Source: Chloroflexi bacterium RBG_16_60_22 (GTDB lineage Bacteria > Chloroflexota > Dehalococcoidia > Dehalococcoidales > RBG-16-60-22). Taken from it: a DNA stretch of 12,595 nucleotides. The notes beneath the pieces are model-generated. The model did no database searches, was not told the origin of the DNA, and was given only the letters and a program-made list of their open reading frames with translations. Position numbers and translations under genes: made by a program. The stretch lies in contig MGNX01000091.1 of NCBI GenBank assembly GCA_001796935.1, positions 1 through 12,595 on the forward strand, written 5' to 3'. Positions 1 to 6,234 of this stretch are shown piece by piece (the stretch's first letter is position 1; every line of letters starts with the position of its first letter).

Positions 1-793
1 TGAACATCGCCGAGAGGCTGCCGGCCACCGTCCTGACGAAGGAAGCGATGCCGATGGCAAAGATGGACCGCAGTATCCCGAGCTCCGGCTTGAGGTTGGG
101 GGTGTGGATTTTCAGGTAGCTGGTGCCGGTAAGATAATAGCTCAACATGTAGGCCAGGGAGATGACCTGGGCGATGACGGTGGCCAGCGCGGCGCCCTTG
201 ACTCCCCATCCCAGCGGGATGATGAAGACGGCGTCGAGGACGATGTTGAGTCCGGCCCCCAGTATCATGCCGGTCATGCCGACCCTGGCGTTGCCTTCGG
301 CCCGGACGAAGCTGACCAGGGCCATGCCGAAGGTGGCGGTGACCGTGCCGCCGATGACGATGCTCAGGTAGTCGCGGGCGTAGGGGATTACCTCGTCCGA
401 GGCGCCGATGAGCCTTAGCCAGAAATCCAGGTTGGCGAGGATGACGACCGTCACCAGCAGGGCCAGGACGATATCGGCGGTGATGCCGTTGCCCAGCGCC
501 CGCTCCGCCCGGGGGGTGTCCCCGGCGCCGATGAGCCGTGACATCAGCGAAGCCCCGCCCAACCCCACCATCATCCCGATGCCCATGGTCAGTATCTGGA
601 GCGGGAAGGCGATGGAAAGGGCGGCGATGGCCAGCGGGCCGACGAAATGGCCGATAAAGATGGTATCCACGACGTTGTACAGCGTCATGACGAACATGCC
701 GAAGAAGGCCGGCGCGGCCAGCTTCAGCAGCAGCCGACCTATACGGTCGTCGTCAAGTACGTTATGGTAGTTATTCGTCGATGTGTTTTTCAT
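1..793 (-). CDS. MATE-family multidrug/Na+ efflux transporter (C-terminus cut off by window edge)
   Basis: I read 264 codons on the minus strand from an ATG at 793, open to the left edge, so the C-terminal half is missing. The product is an inner-membrane protein of the MATE (MatE/NorM/DinF) exporter superfamily, which couples Na+ or H+ entry to expulsion of cationic drugs or metabolites. Family marks are an N-terminal cytoplasmic stretch, then the first helix with TLYNVVDTIFIGHFVG near residues 41-56, the following PLAIAALSIAFPLQ segment, GLGGASLMSRLIGAGD, and the LDAVFIIPLGWGVKGAALAT region of the later helices. About seven hydrophobic segments are visible. A GGGGA-like ribosome site lies just upstream of the ATG. 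The gene starts 67 bases after the oadB stop and may be co-transcribed with it. Substrate cannot be told from sequence. Confidence 0.88.
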   Translation of the reverse strand, partial: MKNTSTNNYHNVLDDDRIGRLLLKLAAPAFFGMFVMTLYNVVDTIFIGHFVGPLAIAALSIAFPLQILTMGIGMMVGLGGASLMSRLIGAGDTPRAERALGNGITADIVLALLVTVVILANLDFWLRLIGASDEVIPYARDYLSIVIGGTVTATFGMALVSFVRAEGNARVGMTGMILGAGLNIVLDAVFIIPLGWGVKGAALATVIAQVISLAYMLSYYLTGTSYLKIHTPNLKPELGILRSIFAIGIASFVRTVAGSLSAMF

Positions 794-860
794 ACGTCCC
801 CGTGTGTCGGTACGGCGGCGGCTTTATCTCCACCCGGTGCGCCCCGGACAGGGTCTCTTC

Positions 861-2066
861 CTACCCGCCGAGGAAGCGCAGGCCGTTGATATAGACGCCG
901 GTGATGACAGCGGTGGTGATCACCCCGGCCACGCAGGGCCCCATGGCAAAGGGCAGAATCATGGCCTTCTTATTCACCATCAGGGCGCACTTCTGGGCCA
1001 CCTTGGCGGTGGTCGGCACGCAGGAAACGGCGGCAATGCCCAGCAGGGGGTTGAACGGCTCCCGGGTTATCTTGCGGAAGATGAGGCCGCCGGCTATTCC
1101 GCCCAGGCCGGAGAGCGTCAGGGCGATGACCCCCAGGACGAGCAGCAGGAGCACCTTGGGGTTCAGGATAATATCCACCCCGAGCAGGGCGCCCAGGGTG
1201 AAGCCCAGGAAGAGGGTGGAGCCATAGAGCAGCGGCCCGGAGAGGAACTCCACGAAGCGCGTGATGCCGGCCTCCTTGACGGCCAGGCCGAGGAAGAAGG
1301 AGGCGAACAGCGGCGCCGCCACCGGGAAGAGGATGGTCAGGAAGGTGAAGGTGACGATGCAGAAGGCGAACTTGGCGCCGGGGGAGACCCTGGGGATGGT
1401 GCGCCAGTCCATCTCCACGGCGCGGAGGCGGCGGGGGATGATGCGTACCAGGAACGGAAAGACCGCGTAGATTACGCCCAGGTAGACGTAGGCCACCACC
1501 GTAATCGGCACGAAGAGGTCCCTGGCCATCATCAGGGAGCCGTAGAGGACCATCGGGCCGTCAGCGCCGCCCACCAGGGCGATGGATGCCGCTTCGTTGG
1601 GGAGGAGCCCCATGGCTATGGCAATCGGCAGGGTGACGATGGTGCCGAACTCGGCAAAGATGGCCAGGAAGAGGCTCATGCCCGGCCTGGCCAGCAGGAT
1701 ATCAATATCCGTGATGGCGCCGATGCCCATGAAGACCAGGCAGGCGATGAGTCCGTTGGAGAACATGAAGGTATAGACCGGCTGAAGGAAGTCGATTTGC
1801 AGGAAGTACATCAGCTCGTTGATGTTGCCCGCCAGCGGATTGACGAAGAGCGTGCCCACCTGCCCGGCTTCCATCACCATGAGGCCGCCGTTGACGGCAA
1901 TCATCCCGATGCCCAGGGGCAGCATGATGAGGGCTTCCAGGACCTTCTTATAGGCGAGGTAAATGAAGAACAGCCCCAGGGCCACCAGGAATATCCTGGC
2001 GAAGGCGATGGCCGGTTCGGTGAGAAAGAGGGTATAGATGCCCTGAAAGAACTCTAAGACAAACAT
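861..2066 (-). CDS. oadB: Sodium-ion-translocating decarboxylase beta subunit (OadB/GcdB/MmdB family)
   Basis: Membrane subunit that uses decarboxylation of carboxybiotin to export Na+; family members serve oxaloacetate, glutaconyl-CoA or methylmalonyl-CoA decarboxylases, and the substrate here is unknown. The protein is 401 residues, close to family length, and almost entirely hydrophobic helices. Recognisable blocks are GIGAITDIDILLARPG near 114-129, GGADGPM at 166-172 with the ion-site Asp, and NPLLGIAAVSCVP near 339-351. The usual GPNVAGVI block reads GPCVAGVI at 376-383, a Cys in place of the conserved Asn. I chose the ATG at 2066: a longer frame from 2126 would add 20 polar residues and overlap the small gene upstream. 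It sits 16 bases after the OadG-like stop, with AAAGGCGA as a possible ribosome site. Confidence 0.92.
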   Translation of the reverse strand: MFVLEFFQGIYTLFLTEPAIAFARIFLVALGLFFIYLAYKKVLEALIMLPLGIGMIAVNGGLMVMEAGQVGTLFVNPLAGNINELMYFLQIDFLQPVYTFMFSNGLIACLVFMGIGAITDIDILLARPGMSLFLAIFAEFGTIVTLPIAIAMGLLPNEAASIALVGGADGPMVLYGSLMMARDLFVPITVVAYVYLGVIYAVFPFLVRIIPRRLRAVEMDWRTIPRVSPGAKFAFCIVTFTFLTILFPVAAPLFASFFLGLAVKEAGITRFVEFLSGPLLYGSTLFLGFTLGALLGVDIILNPKVLLLLVLGVIALTLSGLGGIAGGLIFRKITREPFNPLLGIAAVSCVPTTAKVAQKCALMVNKKAMILPFAMGPCVAGVITTAVITGVYINGLRFLGG

Positions 2067-2082
2067 GGGACGATAATCGCCT

Positions 2083-2214
2083 TTAGCCCTCCCCGGTACT
2101 CTTCTTCCTCTGGACGACGAGGGCAATTATCCTGATGATGAAGGCCACGCAGACGGTAATCACCGCGGCGGTGACGTAGGCAACCAGGGCGAAAAGCCAG
2201 GGGTTCAGCTGCAT
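2083..2214 (-). CDS. Small single-span OadG-like (gamma) subunit
   Basis: A 43-codon gene, ATG at 2214 to TAA at 2083. It begins with a short polar stretch and MQLNPWLFALVAYV, continues as one hydrophobic helix (about residues 6-34), and ends with a basic, charged tail (VQRKKSTGEG). This is the layout of the small gamma/OadG-type subunits that hold sodium-pumping decarboxylases together in the membrane, but it is shorter than classical OadG (about 80 residues) and I see no His/Asp-rich zinc-binding tail. It lies between the biotin carrier (18-base gap, with GGGAT as ribosome site) and oadB (16-base gap), in the same direction. The function is inferred mainly from position and topology; it is too short for a family match by eye. 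Confidence 0.72.
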   Translation of the reverse strand: MQLNPWLFALVAYVTAAVITVCVAFIIRIIALVVQRKKSTGEG

Positions 2215-2232
2215 ATCTTATCCCGTGTCCCC

Positions 2233-2454
2233 TCAGTATTCAATGACGGCGATGACGTCGCCGGGCTTGACCACCTGGTCGGCGGCCACCTTGACCTCGA
2301 CGACGGTGCCGTCGACCGGCGCCAGCATCGGGTTCTCCATCTTCATGGACTCCAGCACGCAGATGACGTCTCCCTCTTTAACGGCATCGCCGACCTTGAC
2401 GTCCACGCTGATTATCTTACCGGTGATGGGTACTTCTACGGTCTCTCGCGCCAA
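2233..2454 (-). CDS. Biotin carboxyl carrier protein of a decarboxylase complex
   Basis: A single biotinyl domain of 73 residues. The biotin-accepting lysine lies in ESMKMENP (the MKM motif), followed by APVDGTVVEV and a closing KPGDVIAVIE strand; the first half, VPITGKIISVDVKVGDAVKEGD, forms the matching hammerhead half. It shuttles the carboxyl group from a carboxyltransferase to the membrane beta subunit encoded two genes downstream. I chose the TTG at 2454 because AAAGGAG lies 8 bases upstream and the protein then starts exactly at the domain. A GTG at 2523 keeps the frame open but coincides with the predicted transcription start and would add 23 residues foreign to the domain. No carboxyltransferase gene lies beside it, so that partner must be encoded elsewhere. 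Confidence 0.88.
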   Translation of the reverse strand: MARETVEVPITGKIISVDVKVGDAVKEGDVICVLESMKMENPMLAPVDGTVVEVKVAADQVVKPGDVIAVIEY

Positions 2455-2529
2455 CTTCCAGGCTCCTTTCCGGCTGTCTTTCCCAATCAAAAGGGCGGGG
2501 GGCTCAACGCTTTGAACCACCACCGCCCT

Positions 2530-2558
2530 ATTATACAGGAGTCGGTTTTACAAGTCAC
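2530..2558 (-). promoter_or_regulatory. Predicted promoter of the biotin carrier-oadG-oadB operon
   Basis: On the minus strand a perfect TATAAT (2535-2530) follows a weak -35 (GTGACT at 2558-2553, 17-base spacer). Transcription would start near 2523, leaving a leader of about 70 bases before the TTG at 2454. The -10 is strong; the -35 is poor. Confidence 0.55.
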
Positions 2559-2573
2559 GCTGCCCGGGTAAAG

Positions 2574-5312
2574 CTACCCCGTCGCGGCGCCGACCGCCAC
2601 GTTGGGCAGCGCGAAATTTTCCTTGGACTCGATGACAACCTCGCTGTCCTTGATATCCACGACCACGTAAGAGATGTAGATGCTCTCCGTGACGTGGGAT
2701 TCCGGGGTCCCCTTGGCCTTCTTTTCCGGCTTGTCCTTGCCGGCTTCCTTGAGCCGGTCCTTGAGCACCAGCTCCACGTCGAGCTTGATGCTCCGGCTGG
2801 AGTACACGGTCAGGGTATCGCGGGACTTCTCGGCCAGGAGGACATCGGCCATTTCCTTGACGGCCTTGAGGGTATCGTTGATGATATCCTTGCCCTTGAC
2901 CTCGACTTTGGTCTCGAAGACCCGGGGGAAGACCTTGAACTCCTCGCGGAGGACGGCCTCGGAGAGCCTGTCCTCGACCATGCTCTGGATGACGCGGCGC
3001 AGCGGCCGGGCCCCGTAGATTTCATCGTAGCCCTTCTCGCCCAGGAAGTCCTTGGCCGCCTCGGTCACCTCCAGCTTGACTTCCTTCTCACACAGCTGCT
3101 GGCTGACGGTGGCCATCATCAGGTCGACAATCCGGCGTATCTGTTCTCGGGTGAGGGAGCGGAACACCACGGTGTCGTCGATGCGGTTGAGGAACTCGGG
3201 GCGGAAGGCCTTCTTGAGCTTGCCGAGCAGGTTTTCCTTCATCCTCTCGTAGGACTGCTCCCGCGTCTTGGCCTCGTCACTGCGCGAGGCAAAGCCGATG
3301 ACGGTGCTCTTGAGGATATCTTCGGCGCCGATGTTGCTGGTCATGATGATGATGCTGTTCCGGAAATCGACGCGCCGTCCCTTGGCGTCGGTGAGGTGCC
3401 CGTCGTCGAATATCTGGAGGAGGAGGTTGAAAACGTCCGGGTGGGCCTTTTCAATCTCGTCGAGGAGGATGCAGCTGTAGGGTTTACGCCGTACCGCCTC
3501 GGTGAGCTGCCCGCCCTCGTCGTAGCCGACGTATCCCGGCGGCGCCCCGACGAGTCGGGACACGGCGAACTTCTCCATGAACTCGGACATATCGATGCGG
3601 ATGAGCGTGTCCTCGCTGCCGAACATGAACTCGGCCAGCGTCCGGGCCAGCTCGGTCTTGCCGACGCCGGTGGGGCCCAGGAAGATGAAGTTGCCGATGG
3701 GCCGCCGCGGGTCCTTGAGGCCGGCGCGGGCGCGCCGGATGGCCTTGGCGATGGTATCGATAGCCTCATCCTGGCCGATGATGCGCTTGTGCAGTTCCTC
3801 TTCCATGTGGAGCAGGCGGCTCGTCTCGTCGTCGGCCAGCTGGACCACCGGCACCCCTATCCACATGCTCACCACCTCGGCGATGTCGTCTTTGCGGACG
3901 ACGACCTCTTCCTGCTCCTGCTCGTCGCGCCACTCGGCTTCGAGCTTCTTTATCTTCTCATCAAGCTGGAGCTCCTGCTCGCGCAGCTCGGCGGCGTAGT
4001 CGTACTGCTGGGTGGCCAGGGCGGCGTCCTTGTCCTTGCGGATGTTATCGCCCAGCTGCTTGGCCTCCTTGAGGCTGATGGGCATGGTGCGGTGGCGGAT
4101 GCGCACCCGGGAGGCCGCCTCGTCAACCAGGTCGATGGCCTTGTCCGGCAGGAAGCGGTCCGGGATATAGCGGGAGGCCAGGTTGGCCGCGGCGGCCAGC
4201 GCTTCGTCGCTTATCTTGAGGCGGTGGTGCTCCTCGTAGCGCTCCTTGATGCCGCGCAGTATCTCCATGGTCTCGTCCACGGACGGCTCCTCCACCAGCA
4301 CCGGCTGGAAGCGGCGCTCCAGGGCGGCGTCCCGCTCCACGTGCTTGCGGAAGTCGTCCAGGGTGGTGGCGCCGATGCATTGCAGTTCGCCGCGGGCCAG
4401 GGACGGCTTGAGGATGTTGGCCGCGTCCACGGCGCCCTCGGCGGCGCCGGCGCCGACCATGGTATGGAACTCGTCGATAAAAATCACGCAGTTGCCGGCG
4501 GTCTTTATCTCGTCGATTATCTTCTTGAGTCGCTCCTCGAACTCGCCCCGGTACTTGGTGCCGGCCACCAGCGAGCCCATGTCCAGAGCGATAAGACGCT
4601 TGTCTTCCAGGGTCTCCGGGACATCGCCGCTGACGATGCGGTGGGCCAGGCCTTCCACGATGGCCGTCTTGCCCACGCCCGGCTCGCCGATGAGGGCGGG
4701 GTTGTTCTTGGTGCGGCGGCTGAGAATCTGAATCAGCCGTTCAATCTCTTTCTGCCGCCCGATAACGGGGTCGAGCTTGCCGGCGCGGGCGGCGGCGGTC
4801 AAATCAATGCCCAGCTGGTCCAGGGCCGGCGTCCGACTCCCCGAGCGGGTGAGCCGGGCCTTGGGAGCGCCCTGGGTGAGGATGTGGGCCGTCTCGGCGC
4901 GCGCCCGCTCCAGGGTAATGCCGAAGCTGTCCAGCACGCTGGAGGCCACGCCTTCTCCCTCGCGGAGCAGGCCCAGCAGGAGGTGTTCCGTGCCGATATA
5001 GTTATGGCCCATCTGGCGGGCCTCGTCGATGGCCAGCTCGATGACCTTCTTGGCCCGCGGCGTGAGGCCGGTCTCGCCGCTGCCCGGCTTCTCCCCGCGC
5101 CCGATGATGAACTCCACGGCGGAGCGAACCTTACCCAGGCCGATGCCCAGGTTGGTGAGGACCCTGGCGGCTACCCCCTCCTCCTCACGTACCAGCCCGA
5201 GGAGAATATGCTCGGTGCCAATGTAGCTATGGTTGAGGTTGCGTGCCTCTTCTTGAGCAATGGTGAGGACGCGGCGGGCCCGTTCTGAAAACTTCTCAAA
5301 CCTGCTGGCCAT
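2574..5312 (-). CDS. clpC: ATP-dependent Clp protease ATP-binding subunit ClpC
   Basis: A 912-residue HSP100 unfoldase that feeds proteins to the ClpP peptidase. Two Clp N repeats lie at about 5-55 and 80-135 (each with a YIGTEH motif). AAA domain 1 has Walker A GEPGVGKT at 209-216, Walker B VIFIDE at 276-281 and arginines at 333-334. A UVR-type coiled linker at about 430-470 places it in ClpC rather than ClpB. AAA domain 2 has Walker A GPTGVGKT at 546-553, Walker B CILLDE at 614-619, an IGF ClpP-docking loop at 672-674, and sensor-2 GARPLRR at 767-773. The last roughly 100 residues extend past the usual ClpC end (B. subtilis ClpC is about 810 residues) and I do not recognise them. The ribosome site is weak. 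The gene lies 135 bases after a 5S rRNA gene on the same strand. Confidence 0.97.
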   Translation of the reverse strand: MASRFEKFSERARRVLTIAQEEARNLNHSYIGTEHILLGLVREEEGVAARVLTNLGIGLGKVRSAVEFIIGRGEKPGSGETGLTPRAKKVIELAIDEARQMGHNYIGTEHLLLGLLREGEGVASSVLDSFGITLERARAETAHILTQGAPKARLTRSGSRTPALDQLGIDLTAAARAGKLDPVIGRQKEIERLIQILSRRTKNNPALIGEPGVGKTAIVEGLAHRIVSGDVPETLEDKRLIALDMGSLVAGTKYRGEFEERLKKIIDEIKTAGNCVIFIDEFHTMVGAGAAEGAVDAANILKPSLARGELQCIGATTLDDFRKHVERDAALERRFQPVLVEEPSVDETMEILRGIKERYEEHHRLKISDEALAAAANLASRYIPDRFLPDKAIDLVDEAASRVRIRHRTMPISLKEAKQLGDNIRKDKDAALATQQYDYAAELREQELQLDEKIKKLEAEWRDEQEQEEVVVRKDDIAEVVSMWIGVPVVQLADDETSRLLHMEEELHKRIIGQDEAIDTIAKAIRRARAGLKDPRRPIGNFIFLGPTGVGKTELARTLAEFMFGSEDTLIRIDMSEFMEKFAVSRLVGAPPGYVGYDEGGQLTEAVRRKPYSCILLDEIEKAHPDVFNLLLQIFDDGHLTDAKGRRVDFRNSIIIMTSNIGAEDILKSTVIGFASRSDEAKTREQSYERMKENLLGKLKKAFRPEFLNRIDDTVVFRSLTREQIRRIVDLMMATVSQQLCEKEVKLEVTEAAKDFLGEKGYDEIYGARPLRRVIQSMVEDRLSEAVLREEFKVFPRVFETKVEVKGKDIINDTLKAVKEMADVLLAEKSRDTLTVYSSRSIKLDVELVLKDRLKEAGKDKPEKKAKGTPESHVTESIYISYVVVDIKDSEVVIESKENFALPNVAVGAATG

Positions 5313-5340
5313 TTTATTTTACCGGTACGGCTTTATCTCT

Positions 5341-5356
5341 GGAGGGACCCCCCTCC
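5341..5356 (-). promoter_or_regulatory. Inverted repeat at the clpC transcript start
   Basis: GGAGGG-ACCC-CCCTCC is a perfect 6-base inverted repeat, about 29 bases upstream of the clpC ATG and at the predicted transcription start. It could be an operator or a 5' mRNA hairpin. It matches neither the CIRCE nor the CtsR box. Confidence 0.35.
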
Positions 5357-5363
5357 ATTTCTA

Positions 5364-5392
5364 ATCTTATAATACCACAGATTGTAAAGCAA
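5364..5392 (-). promoter_or_regulatory. Predicted clpC promoter
   Basis: On the minus strand TTGCTT (5392-5387), a 17-base spacer and TAAGAT (5369-5364) make a plausible sigma-70 promoter, in the only AT-rich stretch between the 5S gene and clpC. An overlapping TTTACA/ATTAGA pair is an alternative. Read-through from the 5S promoter is also possible, since I see no terminator after 5S. Confidence 0.45.
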
Positions 5393-5447
5393 GCAGGAGT
5401 AAACGGTCCGGGTTTTGACAGACAGCGCCGAAGCCCGATGAATTTAA

Positions 5448-5572
5448 GCCTCCTGGCAGTGGCATATTTTCCACAAAGGGTTGCCCCCTCAGTATCGTCT
5501 GCGCTGGGGCGTTTCACTTCCGTGTTCGAGATGGGAACGGGTGGTGCCACCCCGCTCTAACCACCAAGAGGC
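5448..5572 (-). rRNA. rrf: 5S ribosomal RNA
   Basis: The minus strand reads as a bacterial 5S rRNA: GGGGTGGCACCACCCGTTCC, then CATCTCGAACACGGAAGTGA, then ACGCCCCAGCG and CGATACTGAGGGGG. The ends pair in a 12-base terminal helix (GCCTCTTGGTGG with CTGCCAGGAGGC, with wobble pairs), which sets the boundaries to within a few bases; the length of about 125 is slightly over the usual 117-120. No 16S or 23S sequence lies within the window upstream, so this copy is detached from a classical rrn operon. clpC follows downstream on the same strand. Confidence 0.94.
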
Positions 5573-5627
5573 AAATCTCATCTTGGTACTCTGCAGTTGT
5601 TAATGTCCGGCGCTTCAGCTACATTTT

Positions 5628-5656
5628 ATTCTAGCACAATATCACGTCTGTGAAAA
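5628..5656 (-). promoter_or_regulatory. Predicted promoter of the 5S rRNA gene
   Basis: On the minus strand TTTTCA (5656-5651), a 17-base spacer and TAGAAT (5633-5628). It would start a transcript near 5621, about 50 bases before the mature 5S end. Confidence 0.5.
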
Positions 5657-5663
5657 GGGCCAA

Positions 5664-5705
5664 ACCTTAAATTTTCATATATATAACGTAAAATTTTTAT
5701 TAAAG
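5664..5705 (-). promoter_or_regulatory. AT-rich UP-element-like tract upstream of the 5S promoter
   Basis: About 40 bases with A/T runs and very little G or C lie immediately upstream of the 5S -35 box, in a GC-rich genome. This position and composition fit an UP element bound by the RNA polymerase alpha C-terminal domain, as at rRNA promoters. It also lies between the divergent 5S and remA promoters. Confidence 0.4.
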
Positions 5706-5742
5706 AGCGGGGGTAAGGGGGCACCGGCGAGGGTAATCGCCC

Positions 5743-5771
5743 TTGACAAGCCGGAAAACAAGTGCTAGTTT
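5743..5771 (+). promoter_or_regulatory. Predicted promoter of remA-gmk
   Basis: A perfect TTGACA (5743-5748), a 17-base spacer and TAGTTT (5766-5771) make a strong sigma-70 promoter, divergent from the 5S promoter. The transcript would begin near 5778, leaving a leader of about 163 bases before remA. Confidence 0.65.
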
Positions 5772-5940
5772 ATGGGAGGGTTTCCCAGCGAGGCTATTTG
5801 TAGCTGAGCACGCGTGTTTCAGCCCGGCGGACAATAGCACCAACAGGCCCCGGGGCACCCGGCCGGTCCGTATGTGAAGATGACTTCTGGCGGTAACCAG
5901 AATGGGTTAAAGTCCTCTGAATAATGCACGAGGTGATAAT
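5772..5940 (+). other. Structured 5' leader of remA-gmk
   Basis: Four short hairpins can be drawn: TGGGA/TCCCA (5773-5787), GCTGA/TCAGC around CACGCGTG (5803-5823), CCGGG-GCA-CCCGG (5850-5862) and TTCTGG-CGGTAA-CCAGAA (5885-5902). I recognise no riboswitch family and see no intrinsic terminator. GAGGTGAT just before the ATG at 5941 is a good ribosome site. The leader may simply be an untranslated region. Confidence 0.4.
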
Positions 5941-6234
5941 ATGACAGTAGATCTGGTTCACATTGGATTTGGCAACATCATGGCCATGAGCCGGGCAATT
6001 GCGATAGCCTCCCCTAATTCCGCCCCCACCAAACGCACCATCCACGAAGGGAAAAACAACGGCAAGGTCATCGATATGACCAGCGGGCGCCGCACCAAGG
6101 CCGTTATCTTTACGGATAGCGGCCATATTATTTTAGCCGCCCTGGCCCCGGAGACCATTGCCAGCCGGTTGCAGTCGAGCCGGACCGGCGGAGCGGTAAA
6201 ACAGGAGCAGGTTGACACCCCCGATGAGCCGTGA
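5941..6234 (+). CDS. remA: RemA/DUF370-family regulator (extracellular matrix regulator RemA-like)
   Basis: A 97-residue protein of the DUF370/RemA family, small DNA-binding proteins forming oligomeric rings; in Bacillus subtilis RemA activates biofilm-matrix and osmoprotection genes. The family core is clear: HIGFGNIMAMSR, then SPNSAPTKR, then VIDMTSGRRTKAVIFTDS and the ILAALAPETIASRL tail. Arg18, Pro29, Arg50 and Arg51, positions where B. subtilis mutations abolish activity (as I recall), are all kept. The last roughly 20 residues (after about residue 78) are polar and variable. The start is supported by GAGGTGAT 5 bases upstream. It overlaps gmk, as in the remA-gmk pairing seen in Firmicutes and Chloroflexota. 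Its targets in this organism are unknown; a biofilm role should not be assumed. Confidence 0.92.
   Translation: MTVDLVHIGFGNIMAMSRAIAIASPNSAPTKRTIHEGKNNGKVIDMTSGRRTKAVIFTDSGHIILAALAPETIASRLQSSRTGGAVKQEQVDTPDEP

Noticed and set aside
783..2057. Long plus-strand open frame of about 424 codons opposite oadB
   Set aside because: Its product is rich in Gly, Asp, Glu, His and Gln with no hydrophobic or domain pattern, as expected for the antisense of a GC-rich membrane protein gene. The minus strand gives a clear OadB.
2566..2579. GGGTA-AAGC-TACCC hairpin at the clpC stop as a terminator
   Set aside because: Only a 5-base stem overlapping the stop codon and no T-run after it on the minus strand.
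2694..5288. Plus-strand open frame of about 864 codons opposite clpC
   Set aside because: Antisense shadow of a strongly biased GC-rich gene; no recognisable domain, and the opposite strand encodes an unmistakable ClpC.
5313..5450. CIRCE or CtsR operator upstream of clpC
   Set aside because: Looked for TTAGCACTC/GAGTGCTAA and tandem GGTCAAA heptads; neither is present.
5314..5550. Minus-strand 78-codon open frame between 5S and clpC
   Set aside because: It lies mostly within the 5S rRNA gene and its 3' flank; chance frame.
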